From NCBI GenBank assembly GCA_007692665.1, contig REBP01000100.1, forward strand, positions 1 through 51,477: 51,477 nt of DNA. Reading direction: 5' to 3'. Source of the stretch: Gemmatimonadales bacterium (GTDB lineage: Bacteria; Gemmatimonadota; Gemmatimonadetes; Longimicrobiales; Gaopeijiaceae). The notes under the pieces are model-generated. The model was not told the DNA's origin, ran no database searches, and saw only the letters and a program-made list of their open reading frames with translations. The translations under genes and the position numbers were made by a program. Of the stretch, positions 30,219-39,014 are shown piece by piece (position 1 is the stretch's first letter; every line of letters begins with the position of its first letter).

Positions 30219-32362
30219 CAGTCGGCGCCGACCCCGGCCTCCTCGGCCTCCGTTCCCTCGGCTGCGTCCTCGGCGAGTGCCGCGCGCCGGGAAAGCCGCA
30301 GGCGTCCCTTCTCGTCGATGGCCAGCAGCTTCACCCGGGTGATGTCGCCCCGGTTCAGCACGTCCTCGGTCTTCTCGACGCGGTCGTCGGAAAGCTCCGA
30401 GATGTGGCAGAGCCCTTCGAGACCCGGAAGGATCTCGATGAAGGCGCCGAAGGTCGTGGTGTTCTTCACCGGGCCCTCGTAGATGCGGCCCACTTCCGGC
30501 TCCTGCACGATGGCCTCGATCATCTCCCGGGCGCGCTGGGCGGCCTCGGCGGAGACGGCGGCGATCTTCACCAGCCCCGAGTCGTCGATCTCGATCTTGG
30601 CGCCGGACTCGTCCTGGATGGCGCGGATCGTCTTGCCCTTCGGCCCGATGATCTCCCCCAGCTTCTCGGGGTTCACCTTGATCGTGGTGATGCGCGGCGC
30701 CCATTCCGAGAGCTCGGCAGCGGGTTCGGACACGGCGGCGTCCATGATGTCCAGGATGTGCAGACGGGCACGGTTGGCCCGCTCCATCGCCGTCTTCATG
30801 ATCTCGGTGGTGAGGCCGTCGATCTTGATGTCCATCTGGATCGAGGTCACGCCCTGGCGGGTGCCGGCGATCTTGAAGTCCATGTCCCCGAGGGCGTCCT
30901 CGATGCCGAGGATGTCGGTGAGGATGGCCACCCGGTCACCGTCCTTGATCAGTCCCATGGCCACGCCGGCGCAGGAGGCCGAAAGCGGCACGCCGGCCGT
31001 CATGAGCGCCAGCGAGGCGCCGCACACCGAGGCCATGGACGACGACCCGTTGGACTCGAGAATGTCGGCGACGATGCGGATCGTGTAGGGGAACTCCTCG
31101 AAGGCCGGCAGCAGCGGCTGCAGCGCCCGCTCGGCCAGCGCCCCGTGCCCGATCTCCCGCCGCGAGGTGCCGCGAATGGGCTTGGCCTCGCCGGTGCAGA
31201 AGGGCGGGAAGTTGTAGTGGAGCATGAAGGACTTCGTGATCTCCTCCGCCGAATCGATGGAGTCGATCCGCTGCTCGTCTCGCGAGGTGCCCAGCGTCGC
31301 GGCGACCAGCGCCTGCGTCTGGCCGCGAGTGAAGAGCGCCGATCCATGGGCCCGCGGGACAACCCCGGTCTCGCACGTGATGTCGCGGACCGTGTCCAGG
31401 TCCCGTCCGTCGGTCCGGGAGCCGCTGGAGAGGATCTTCTCCCGGAGCGACTTCTTCTCGTAGCTCCGGAGGATGTCACCCACCTGGCGCGAAGCGGTGT
31501 CGTAGGCATCGGCGTCCATCTCGCCCTCGAGCTCTTCGCGCACCCACGTCTTCACGGCGCCCAGCGCCTCCATGCGGTCCGCCTTGTCGGCGATGGTCAT
31601 GGCCTCGTCCATGCGGGCGGAAGCCATCTCCTCGACCCTGGCGGAGAGCTCCTTGTCCGGCGACTGCGGCGTCCACGACATCGCGGGCTGCCGCAGCTCT
31701 CCGATGAGCTCCTCCTGGATGTCGATGAGCTGACGGATTCCCTCGTGGGCAACCTCGAGCCCCTGGAGGATCTCGTCCTCCGGGACCTCGACGGCGCCAC
31801 CCTCGACCATCATCAGCGCGTCACGCGATCCGGCGACGATGATGTCGACGTCCGAGTACTCGAGCTGCTGGAAGGTCGGGTTCAGGATCCAGGTCCCGCG
31901 AATGCGGCCAACCCGCACCGACGCGACCATGGTGTCGAAGGGGACCTTGGAGATGTTGAGCGCAACCGACGCCGCCGTCAGCGCCAGCACGTCGGCATCG
32001 TTTTCCTGGTCGGCCGAGAGGATCTGGCAGTTGACCTGGGTCTCGTGCATGAATCCTTCGGGAAAGAGCGGCCGGAGGGGCCGATCGATCTGGCGCGCCG
32101 AGAGGATTTCCTTCTCGCCCGGGCGCCCCTCACGCTTGAAGAAGCCGCCGGGGATCTTTCCCGCGGCGTAGGACTTCTCCCGGTATTCCACCGTCAGGGG
32201 GAAGAACGGAAGGTGGGTCGGGCGATCCTGCACCGTCACGGCGCAGAGGACCTGCGTGTCGCCGTACTGCACCAGGGCGGAGCCCTGGGCGAGGCGAGCC
32301 ATGCGGCCGGTCTCGATGATGAGGGTGCGGCCTGCGAATTCTTTCTCGATTCGGTGAATCAT
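30218..32362 (-). CDS. pnp: polyribonucleotide nucleotidyltransferase (PNPase)
   Basis: The product is 714 residues, a full-length PNPase, which degrades RNA from the 3' end with phosphate and acts in the degradosome. The order is first RNase PH domain (from GRTLIIETGRMARLAQGSAL), helical linker, second RNase PH domain (HGSALFTRGQTQALVAATLG), KH domain (KLGEIIGPKGKTIRAIQDES) and S1 domain (VKNTTTFGAFIEILPGLEGL), then a short acidic tail. The ATG at 32362 gives MIHRIEKEFAGR; longer readings are Arg/Pro-rich and unlikely. It follows rpsO, the common arrangement that allows PNPase and S15 to share control. Confidence 0.97.
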   Translation of the reverse strand: MIHRIEKEFAGRTLIIETGRMARLAQGSALVQYGDTQVLCAVTVQDRPTHLPFFPLTVEYREKSYAAGKIPGGFFKREGRPGEKEILSARQIDRPLRPLFPEGFMHETQVNCQILSADQENDADVLALTAASVALNISKVPFDTMVASVRVGRIRGTWILNPTFQQLEYSDVDIIVAGSRDALMMVEGGAVEVPEDEILQGLEVAHEGIRQLIDIQEELIGELRQPAMSWTPQSPDKELSARVEEMASARMDEAMTIADKADRMEALGAVKTWVREELEGEMDADAYDTASRQVGDILRSYEKKSLREKILSSGSRTDGRDLDTVRDITCETGVVPRAHGSALFTRGQTQALVAATLGTSRDEQRIDSIDSAEEITKSFMLHYNFPPFCTGEAKPIRGTSRREIGHGALAERALQPLLPAFEEFPYTIRIVADILESNGSSSMASVCGASLALMTAGVPLSASCAGVAMGLIKDGDRVAILTDILGIEDALGDMDFKIAGTRQGVTSIQMDIKIDGLTTEIMKTAMERANRARLHILDIMDAAVSEPAAELSEWAPRITTIKVNPEKLGEIIGPKGKTIRAIQDESGAKIEIDDSGLVKIAAVSAEAAQRAREMIEAIVQEPEVGRIYEGPVKNTTTFGAFIEILPGLEGLCHISELSDDRVEKTEDVLNRGDITRVKLLAIDEKGRLRLSRRAALAEDAAEGTEAEEAGVGAD

Positions 32363-32576
32363 TCGTTTTCGTTCCGTTTCCAGCAGTGCGTTGGCCTTCG
32401 GGAAGGAGGGAACGGTTCCCTCGCCCTTGGACCGGTCAGGGTCTCGCAGCATGCCGGATCCGGGTCGGTGCGACCGCCGGTCCGCCGGATGCCTCCGCAG
32501 GGCGGAGGATGCCGGGGTTCCAGCTCGAACCTTCAGGGGTTGGCCGACCGTCACCGGTCAGACAGGCTGCGAAACG

Positions 32577-32606
32577 GACACGGCGGCCCATGGGGGCCGC
32601 CGTGTC
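32577..32606 (-). terminator. terminator hairpin between rpsO and pnp
   Basis: A perfect 13-bp stem (GACACGGCGGCCC 32577-32589 with 32594-32606) closes a 4-base loop 16 bases after the rpsO stop, followed on the minus strand by CGTTTCGC. It may separate rpsO from pnp or act as a processing hairpin for pnp, as RNase III sites do in enterobacteria. Confidence 0.7.
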
Positions 32607-32622
32607 GGTGGTGCATGCTGCG

Positions 32623-32892
32623 TTATTTCCGGAGGCCGAGCTCCTCGAGGAGCGACCGGTACCGGGGCAGGTCCGTCCGCTTCATGTATTCGAGGAGCCT
32701 GCGACGGCGTCCGACCATCTTCAGGAGGCCGCGACGGCTGTGGTGATCATGCCGGTGCTTGCCGAAATGATCCCGGAGCTCGTTGATCCGGTGCGTCAGG
32801 ATGGCGATCTGAACCGGGGCGCTTCCACGGTCGTTCTCGTGGAGCCCGAACTTCTGGATGATCTCACCCTTCGCGTCTTTCGTAATCGTCAT
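32623..32892 (-). CDS. rpsO: 30S ribosomal protein S15
   Basis: The product is 89 residues, the standard S15 length. S15 binds 16S rRNA helices 20-22 and helps assemble the platform of the small subunit. Signature segments are [40 protein letters not shown] and [13 protein letters not shown]. The start at 32892 gives [17 protein letters not shown] lies about 12 bases upstream, a long spacing. The leader between ribF and rpsO contains a perfect palindrome (32969-32983). Confidence 0.97.
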   Translation of the reverse strand: MTITKDAKGEIIQKFGLHENDRGSAPVQIAILTHRINELRDHFGKHRHDHHSRRGLLKMVGRRRRLLEYMKRTDLPRYRSLLEELGLRK

Positions 32893-32968
32893 TCTTGTAC
32901 CGCGCCTCCGCAAGAGTCTGTTCTGCAGGGGAAGCCGCCGTGTGTCGGGACTGTATTCCTCCTGAATT

Positions 32969-32983
32969 CCTAGCCTTCAAGGC
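32969..32983. promoter_or_regulatory. perfect palindrome in the rpsO upstream region
   Basis: TAGCCTT-C-AAGGCTA is a perfect 7-bp inverted repeat in the 112-bp gap between ribF and rpsO. It overlaps a weak promoter-like stretch (TTGAAG on the minus strand). It could be an operator, or a leader hairpin contacted by S15. Confidence 0.45.
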
Positions 32984-33004
32984 TAACGCAACTTTCCGCC
33001 TCGA

Positions 33005-33970
33005 TCAAGGACGGCGGTCTGCCGCGAGGATGCGCCGCGCCTCCGTCACATCCAGCTCCATCTGCGCCACCAGGGCTTCCATCGAGCCGAATGGATGGAT
33101 GGGCCGAAGATGCCGGATGAGATCCACCCGGACCATGTCTCCGTAGAGGTCGCCCTCGAAGTCCATGAGGTGGAGTTCGACGGACGGTGGCGAGCCCTGG
33201 AAGGTCGGTCGCGGTCCCACGTGCAGGGCCCCGGGATACGTTCCGGACCGGAGGACGCCGCGCGCCGCGTACACCCCCGGGGGAGGCAGCAGCTTGTCCG
33301 AGCTCTCGATCTGGAGATTCGCGGTGGGGAACCCCAGCGCCCTCCCCCGCCCTTCACCCCGGACCACGACCCCCCGAAAGGCGTAGGCGCGCCCGAGCGC
33401 TTCCCGGGCCTCCTCGAGGCGACCTTCCGAAATGGCCGTGCGGATGCGCGTCGACGAGATCGCTTCCCCCCGCAGACCCACCGGGCCCACGACGTCCACC
33501 TCGAACCCCAGGTCCCGGCCGATCTCGCGAAGCGTGTCCGCGTCGCCGGAGCGCCCGCGCCCGAACCCGTGGTCGTACCCGATCACCAGTTCCCCCACCC
33601 CGATCCGCTTGACCAGGACCTCCTCCACGAAGGTCCTCGGGGAGAGCCGCGAGATCCGCGGGGTGAACTCCACGAAGACGGCCCAGTCCAGCCCGCTCTG
33701 GGCGAGAATCTCCTTCTTCTCCATCGGAGTCGTCAGGAGCAGGGGGGCGACCTCGGGGCGTACGATGCGCAGCGGATGGGGATGAAAGGTGACGAGGACG
33801 GCGCGCCTCCCGGTGGCGCGGGCCCGCGCCCCGATCTCGTCGAGCACGGCCCGGTGCCCCCGGTGGACCCCGTCGAAGGTGCCCACCGTGACGACGCTTC
33901 CCCCCGGCTCCCTGGGGATGCCCGGAGGACCGCAGAACTCGATGCCGGGAGGGCCGGGCTCCGGGTTCAC
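33005..33970 (-). CDS. ribF: bifunctional riboflavin kinase / FAD synthetase
   Basis: The product is 321 residues and converts riboflavin to FMN and then FAD. The N-terminal nucleotidyltransferase domain shows VTVGTFDGVHRGHRAVLDEI and GYDHGFGRGRSGD. The C-terminal kinase domain shows GRGRALGFPTANLQ, GVYAARGV and the C-terminal block VDLIRHLRP. The GTG at 33970 overlaps the truB stop (GTGA), so translation is coupled. The truB-ribF-rpsO order is widely conserved. Confidence 0.96.
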   Translation of the reverse strand: MNPEPGPPGIEFCGPPGIPREPGGSVVTVGTFDGVHRGHRAVLDEIGARARATGRRAVLVTFHPHPLRIVRPEVAPLLLTTPMEKKEILAQSGLDWAVFVEFTPRISRLSPRTFVEEVLVKRIGVGELVIGYDHGFGRGRSGDADTLREIGRDLGFEVDVVGPVGLRGEAISSTRIRTAISEGRLEEAREALGRAYAFRGVVVRGEGRGRALGFPTANLQIESSDKLLPPPGVYAARGVLRSGTYPGALHVGPRPTFQGSPPSVELHLMDFEGDLYGDMVRVDLIRHLRPIHPFGSMEALVAQMELDVTEARRILAADRRP

Positions 33971-34914
33971 ACCTCGTCCTCGAGGGGAAGGATCTTTCTC
34001 GGCCGGAGCCGGTCTCCCTCCATCGTTCCGACGCCCACCAGGAGAGATCCCCGGACAATGGCATGCACGACGCCTCCTCCGTCCAGGTCTCCCCCCGCAA
34101 CCGCTTCCGCCATGCTCGTCGCCCTTCCTTCCGCCGCGACGTCCGCATCCTCGCCGGGGAGTTCGACCCGCTGCCCCATGCGGAGGCGTCGCTCCATGTC
34201 GTCATCGATTTCCATCACCGGAAGGTGCCGGACGGCCTCCATGGGAGAGAGGAGATGCTCGCTCACGTCGGCGCGGGCAGCCAGGTCGTCCCCGGGGAGG
34301 GCCTCGTCGACCTGGAACGGTCCGATGGAGGTGCGCCGGAGTGACGTCAGGTGCGCGCCGCATCCCAGCGACTCTCCGAGGTCCCGCGCGATGGCGCGAA
34401 TGTACGTTCCCGTGCCGCACCGCACCCTGAAACGGACGCTGGGTAGCTCGAAGGACAGGAGCTCGACCTCGTGGATCATGACGGGCACGGCGGCGAGGTC
34501 CACGGATTCCCCGCGGCGCGCCTTCCTGTGGGCCGCCTCCCCGTGAACCTTCTTGGCCGAGAAGACGGGAGGTTGCTGGAGCCGGTTCCCGAGCTGGGAT
34601 TCGAGGGCCCGGGTCACGGCTGCCTCGTCCACCTGTTCCCACCGGGGGGACCGGGCAACGACCTCGCCGTCCAGATCGTCGGAGTCCGTCGTGACCCCGA
34701 GCAGCGCCTCTGCCTCGTAACACTTGTCGAGATCGTGGAGGTACTCGACCAGGCGGGTCGTGCTTCCCACACAAACGAGGAGCAGGCCGGAGGCGAAGGG
34801 ATCCAGCGTGCCGGCATGACCCACCCGCCGGATGCCGAGCGCCCTGCGGACCTGCGCGACGATGTCGTGGGAGGTGGGACCCGCCGGCTTGTCCACCGGC
34901 AGAAGACCGGTCAC
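33967..34914 (-). CDS. truB: tRNA pseudouridine(55) synthase
   Basis: The product is 315 residues and makes pseudouridine 55 in the tRNA T-loop. The start GTG encodes MTGLLPVDKPAGPTSHDIVA. The catalytic Asp is in VGHAGTLDPFASGLLLV, followed by KCYEAEALLGVTTDSDDLDG and RCGTGTYIRAIARDLGE. A PUA-like C-terminal domain contains MGQRVELPGEDADV. The GTG overlaps the rbfA stop, and its own stop overlaps ribF, so three genes in a row are linked by GTGA overlaps. Confidence 0.96.
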   Translation of the reverse strand: MTGLLPVDKPAGPTSHDIVAQVRRALGIRRVGHAGTLDPFASGLLLVCVGSTTRLVEYLHDLDKCYEAEALLGVTTDSDDLDGEVVARSPRWEQVDEAAVTRALESQLGNRLQQPPVFSAKKVHGEAAHRKARRGESVDLAAVPVMIHEVELLSFELPSVRFRVRCGTGTYIRAIARDLGESLGCGAHLTSLRRTSIGPFQVDEALPGDDLAARADVSEHLLSPMEAVRHLPVMEIDDDMERRLRMGQRVELPGEDADVAAEGRATSMAEAVAGGDLDGGGVVHAIVRGSLLVGVGTMEGDRLRPRKILPLEDEV

Positions 34915-35462
34915 GGGCCCTGCTCCCCTCCCGAGGCGCCGGGTCGGCTCTCCTCCGCCTCGTCGGAGGCCTCGTCGGAGGTCTCGTCGCCGATTTCGTC
35001 ACCGGCATCGTCGGCACCGGCATCGTCGGCACCGTTGTCGTCGGCACCGTTGTCGTCGGCGTCACCGGCATCATCGTCGTCGGCGTCGGCGTCGTCGTAA
35101 TCCCGGGACTCGTGCGGCAGCACCTCGGCCAGGAGCGCGTGGATGCGTGCCGCGTGCTCCACCGATCGGTCGATCTGGAACCGGAGTTCCGGGACGCGGC
35201 GCACCGTGAGGGTACCGCTCAGTTCCCGCCGGATGTAGGCGGCCGCCGCCATCAGCCCCTGCATCAGATCCTCGGCCGCCGTCTCGCTCTCGATGGAGGG
35301 ATCGGGCCGCACGTGGATGCGGGCCATCCAGAGGTCGGGAGTCACTTCCACCCCGGTGACCGTGGGCACGCCGACCCGCGGGTCGCGGACCTGGGTGCGG
35401 AGGATACTCGTGATCTCGCGGCGGAACTGCTCGTTCAGCCGTGCGATGCGCTTGCCTGCCAT
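34911..35462 (-). CDS. rbfA: ribosome-binding factor A with long acidic tail
   Basis: The product is 183 residues. The first 118 are a normal RbfA KH-type fold (MAGKRIARLNEQFRREITSI, VSVTGVEVTPDL-like region, RRELSGTLTVRRVPELRFQID). RbfA matures the 16S 5' end in the small subunit. Residues about 120-183 are almost only Asp, Glu, Ala, Gly, Asn and Ser, in repeats such as DDNGADDNGADDAG; many RbfA proteins end near residue 120-130. The repeat DNA (34980-35100) looks expanded by slippage. It lies four bases after the DUF503 gene. Confidence 0.94.
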   Translation of the reverse strand: MAGKRIARLNEQFRREITSILRTQVRDPRVGVPTVTGVEVTPDLWMARIHVRPDPSIESETAAEDLMQGLMAAAAYIRRELSGTLTVRRVPELRFQIDRSVEHAARIHALLAEVLPHESRDYDDADADDDDAGDADDNGADDNGADDAGADDAGDEIGDETSDEASDEAEESRPGASGGEQGP

Positions 35463-35466
35463 AGAT

Positions 35467-35748
35467 CTATCGCTCCTCGCGAGTCCGCCGGATCACCAGG
35501 GCCCGCCCGTTCTCGTCGACGAATCGCTCGAGCTTTCCGGCCAGGGATTCGGCCGTTCGCCCGTCGGAGGTCACGAAGGCTGCCGTGAGTTCGCAGCGGT
35601 CGTGGACATCCTGGAGTCCTGTCTCCGACACGGAGACGTTGAATCGGTTTCGCAGCCGGTCCCGGATGGACCGCACCACGGTTCGCTTTTCCTTGAGGGA
35701 CCGGCACCCGGGGATGTGGAGTTCCCAGGTCAGGACGATGACGGTCAC
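35467..35748 (-). CDS. DUF503-family protein (YlxP-like)
   Basis: The product is 93 residues: MTVIVLTWELHIPGCRSLKE, then KRTVVRSIRDRLRNRFNVSV and ELTAAFVTSDGR. This matches DUF503 (B. subtilis YlxP), a small ferredoxin-like fold commonly coded between infB and rbfA and suspected to act in ribosome maturation or RNA binding. It uses a GTG start at 35748, 58 bases after infB. Position and sequence both support the call; biochemical function is not settled. Confidence 0.92.
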   Translation of the reverse strand: MTVIVLTWELHIPGCRSLKEKRTVVRSIRDRLRNRFNVSVSETGLQDVHDRCELTAAFVTSDGRTAESLAGKLERFVDENGRALVIRRTREER

Positions 35749-35806
35749 GCCTGGACCCTCCGCCGGAATGCACGCTGCACGGGCGGACGCCGAACGGCCA
35801 CCAGGG

Positions 35807-38653
35807 TCAGCCCTTCTCCCGCCCGGCGGCTTCGGACCCGGCCAGGGTACGGGCGAACTCCTCGACGGTGTAGCACTCGATGACGTCGCCGACCTTCACG
35901 TCGTTGAAGTTCGTGATGCCGATTCCGCACTCGAAGCCTTCGCGGACTTCCTTCACGTCGTCCTTGAAGCGCTTGAGCGAGGCGAACTCGCCGGTGTAGA
36001 CCACGATCCCGTCGCGAATGACCCTGGCGCGGGCCTTCCGGTCCATGATCCCGTCGGTGACGTAGCAGCCGGCCACCGTCCCGACACGGGTGATCTTGAA
36101 GACGTCCCGGACCTCGGCAGTCCCGAGAATCCGCTCCCGCTCCTCCGGCGAAAGCATGCCCTCGAGCGCCATGCGGACCTCGTCCACCGCCTCGTAGATG
36201 ACCTCGTAGAGGCGGATGTCCACGCCGGCCGACTCGGCCAGGTTCCTGGCGTTCGCATCGGGGCGGACGCGGAAGCCGATGATGACTGCCTTGGCCGTCT
36301 CGGCCAGCAGCACATCGGACTCGTTGATGGCTCCCACCGCGCGGTGCACGATCTCGACGCGCACCTCGCTGGTGGAGAGCTGCTCCAGGGAGTCCGCCAC
36401 GGCCTGGATGGATCCGTCCACGTCGGCCTTCACGATGAGGGGCAGCACGCTGACCTCGCCGCGACCCATGAAGTGCGCGAAATCCCCAAGCTTCAGGCCG
36501 CGGTCCTTGATGCGGAGCTGCTTCTCCCGCTCGAGGCGCTGCCTCGTGGTGGAGATCTCCGCCGCCCGGTCCGACTCCATGGCCAGAAGGGTGTCTCCGG
36601 CCTGCGGCACCCCGTTGGAGCCCAGGAGCTGCACGGGCACGCCGGGCCCTGCCGACGTCACGGGACGACCCCGCTCGTCGAGGAGGGCGCGAACCCGTCC
36701 GTCGAACTTGCCGCACACGAAGGAATCCCCGACCCGGAGGGTTCCCTTCTGCACGAGGATCGTGGCCACGGCGCCCTTTCCGATGTCGAGCTTGGACTCG
36801 ATGACGGTGCCCTGCGCCGAGCGATCCGGGTTTGCCTGGAGCTCCAGGATCTCGGCCTGGAGAAGGATCTTCTCCAGCAGTTCGTCGATCCCCTGCCCGG
36901 TCTTGGCCGAAACCTCCGCGTAGAGGACGTCGCCTCCGAAGTCCTCCACCACCACCTTGTGCTGGAGGAGTTCCCGCTTGACCCGGTCCGGGTCGGCCGC
37001 CGGCAGGTCGACCTTGTTGATGGCCACGACCAGGGGCACACCCGCGTTCCGGGCATGGGAGATGGCCTCGATGGTCTGGGGCATGACGGAGTCGTCGGCC
37101 GCGACCATGAGCACGACGATGTCCGTGACGTCGGCGCCTCGGGCCCGCATGGCGGTGAACGCGGCGTGTCCCGGCGTATCGAGGAAGGAGACGGCCCTGC
37201 CGTCATCCAGTTCGACGTGGTAGGCACCGATGTGCTGCGTGATGCCGCCGGACTCGCCGGCCACGACGTTCGTCTTCCGGATGGAGTCCAGGAGGAGCGT
37301 CTTTCCGTGGTCCACGTGTCCCATGACCGTGACCACCGGCGGGCGCGGACGCAGCGTCTCAGGATCATCCGCCACCTCCTCCTCCTCGGCCTCCGCGTAC
37401 TCCTCCTCGCGGACCGCCTTGAAGTTGAACTCGTCCAGGAGAAGCTCGATCTGGTCGAAGTCCAGCCGCTGGTTGATCGTGACCATGAGGCCGAGGTTCT
37501 TGAAGGCGGCGCCGACGAGCTGGTTCGACGAGATGTCGATGAGCTCCGAAAGCTCGGCCACCGTCAGGAACTCGTTCACGCGAACCGTCTTGGCTTCCTC
37601 TTCCGCCTGGACGCGGACCACCTCGGCCCGCTGCTCCGCTTCCTCTCGCGACGGTGCGCCGGATCCCTTCCGGCGCTTCTTCTTTCCGCCGCCGCCGCCG
37701 CCCTTGAGTTCGGCCATGACGCGCTGGATGTTCCCCTGCACCGCGTCCTGGTCGACACCGCCCCTCTTCTTCCCCTTTTTCTTGTCCTTCTTCCGGCCGT
37801 CGGCAGTATAGCCGTCGGCCTGGATGCGCACCTGGCCTCCAGGACCTGCACTCGCGGCGGGTGCCGGACGAACCGGCGCCCCCTCGGGCTGGCCTGCCCG
37901 GGCGGACTGCAGCTTGATCTTCCGGGCGGGCTTGCCGGAGGCAGCCTCGTCGGAAACCTCCGTGGCGGGAGCCGCGGCCGCCGGCGCTGCCGGCGCTGCC
38001 GGCGCTGCCGGCGTGGATGGCGTGGCCGGCGCGGCAGGCGCGTCCGTCGATGCTTCCGTGGAGGCAGGGGCCGGAGTCGCGGCCTCGGCGTCGACGGCGT
38101 CGGCAACCCGGGCCCTGGCGGGCGATGCCGCCGGAGCGGCGTCGGCCACCGGCGCCGCTTCGGGAGCGGAGGCGGGCGCATCGCCGTCGCCGGCGGCTCC
38201 CTTCGCAGCCGCGGCCGGGGCTTCGGACGTGGCCGGGGCAGCCGGGTCGGTCGCTTCCGGAGATGCGTCGGCGACCGGAGTCTTCCCCCCGTCGTCGGCA
38301 GCTGTCCCGGCGGCCTCGGGAGCGGCGGACGTCTCGGTCTCGGCATGCGCCGGTTCCGGACCCTCGTCGGCTACCGTTGCGGCCTCCTCGGCCGCGGGCT
38401 CGGGCTCGGGCTCCGAGCGACGGCGACGGCGCCGCGTGGAGGGGCGGGACTCCTCGATGGCCGACTGGATGGCCGCCGAAGAATCCTTCTTCCCGGAGCG
38501 AAGCTCGCGCTCCACCCGGGTACGGACGATCGCCGCGTCGGCCTCGCTCACCCGGTCGCTACCCACGCGCGCCACGATACCCAGCGCGCGGAGAAGCCCG
38601 AGAAGCTCGTCCGTCGTTACCCCGATCTCGTCTGCCAGCTCAACAACCCGCAT
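35807..38653 (-). CDS. infB: translation initiation factor IF-2
   Basis: The product is 948 residues. IF-2 places initiator tRNA on the 30S subunit in a GTP-dependent way. The N-terminal IF2N subdomain (1-50, [20 protein letters not shown]) is followed by a long Ala/Pro/Glu low-complexity region (about 55-270) and a Lys/Gly stretch. A second IF2N-like segment (about 330-385) precedes the G domain, starting at about residue 440 ([17 protein letters not shown]), and then domains II-IV. AGGAGG lies 11 bases before the ATG at 38653. It overlaps the ylxQ end by 14 bases. Confidence 0.97.
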   Translation of the reverse strand: MRVVELADEIGVTTDELLGLLRALGIVARVGSDRVSEADAAIVRTRVERELRSGKKDSSAAIQSAIEESRPSTRRRRRRSEPEPEPAAEEAATVADEGPEPAHAETETSAAPEAAGTAADDGGKTPVADASPEATDPAAPATSEAPAAAAKGAAGDGDAPASAPEAAPVADAAPAASPARARVADAVDAEAATPAPASTEASTDAPAAPATPSTPAAPAAPAAPAAAAPATEVSDEAASGKPARKIKLQSARAGQPEGAPVRPAPAASAGPGGQVRIQADGYTADGRKKDKKKGKKRGGVDQDAVQGNIQRVMAELKGGGGGGKKKRRKGSGAPSREEAEQRAEVVRVQAEEEAKTVRVNEFLTVAELSELIDISSNQLVGAAFKNLGLMVTINQRLDFDQIELLLDEFNFKAVREEEYAEAEEEEVADDPETLRPRPPVVTVMGHVDHGKTLLLDSIRKTNVVAGESGGITQHIGAYHVELDDGRAVSFLDTPGHAAFTAMRARGADVTDIVVLMVAADDSVMPQTIEAISHARNAGVPLVVAINKVDLPAADPDRVKRELLQHKVVVEDFGGDVLYAEVSAKTGQGIDELLEKILLQAEILELQANPDRSAQGTVIESKLDIGKGAVATILVQKGTLRVGDSFVCGKFDGRVRALLDERGRPVTSAGPGVPVQLLGSNGVPQAGDTLLAMESDRAAEISTTRQRLEREKQLRIKDRGLKLGDFAHFMGRGEVSVLPLIVKADVDGSIQAVADSLEQLSTSEVRVEIVHRAVGAINESDVLLAETAKAVIIGFRVRPDANARNLAESAGVDIRLYEVIYEAVDEVRMALEGMLSPEERERILGTAEVRDVFKITRVGTVAGCYVTDGIMDRKARARVIRDGIVVYTGEFASLKRFKDDVKEVREGFECGIGITNFNDVKVGDVIECYTVEEFARTLAGSEAAGREKG

Positions 38654-39014
38654 CAGTTCCCGATTCCTCCTGCCCGAGCTTCGCATCTTCCCGTCGATGG
38701 GGAAGGACTCTGCCCAGTGTTTCCGCAAATGAGGGCGCGCTCACGGCAACTACCGCGAGCGGCCCGGAACCTACCGCCGCCCCGAGGGCGACTCGATCCG
38801 GTGCCCACCGAATCGGCAGGGGGTGATGCCTGAGCACCCCCTCAACCTTGCCGAGCTGCCCGGGGGCAGCGTCGGCAGCAAAGATCACGAGATGAGCCCG
38901 CCCCGCCTTCACCGCGGCCCGGACCAGGTCGGTCCCGGACACAACGGCGCCGGCGCGTCGGGCCAGCCCGAGCATCCCCAGTCCGTCAGGGACGGTCGGC
39001 TTCCGGCTCGTCAC
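38640..39014 (-). CDS. L7Ae-like RNA-binding protein (YlxQ-like)
   Basis: From the GTG at 39014 the product is 124 residues with the L7Ae/L30e fold pattern: GLGMLGLARRAGAVVSGTDL, then VRAAVKAGRAHLVIFAADAA. It matches YlxQ, usually coded between nusA and infB. An ATG at 38975 is possible but would remove the residues before LGLARRAG that relatives keep. The start overlaps nusA by 29 bases. The companion ylxR (DUF448) gene, often found between nusA and ylxQ, is absent here. The C-terminal 20 residues are charged and lack a match. Confidence 0.85.
   Translation of the reverse strand: MTSRKPTVPDGLGMLGLARRAGAVVSGTDLVRAAVKAGRAHLVIFAADAAPGQLGKVEGVLRHHPLPIRWAPDRVALGAAVGSGPLAVVAVSAPSFAETLGRVLPHRREDAKLGQEESGTDAGC

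Noticed and set aside
30404-32746. A 780-codon open frame on the plus strand
   Set aside because: It is antisense to pnp and rpsO, with His/Gly/Arg-rich composition and no recognisable fold.
35585-38833. A 1082-codon open frame on the plus strand
   Set aside because: It lies wholly antisense to infB and its neighbours. Its translation is low-complexity Gly/Arg/Ser with no domain, as expected when GC-rich DNA suppresses stops in other frames.
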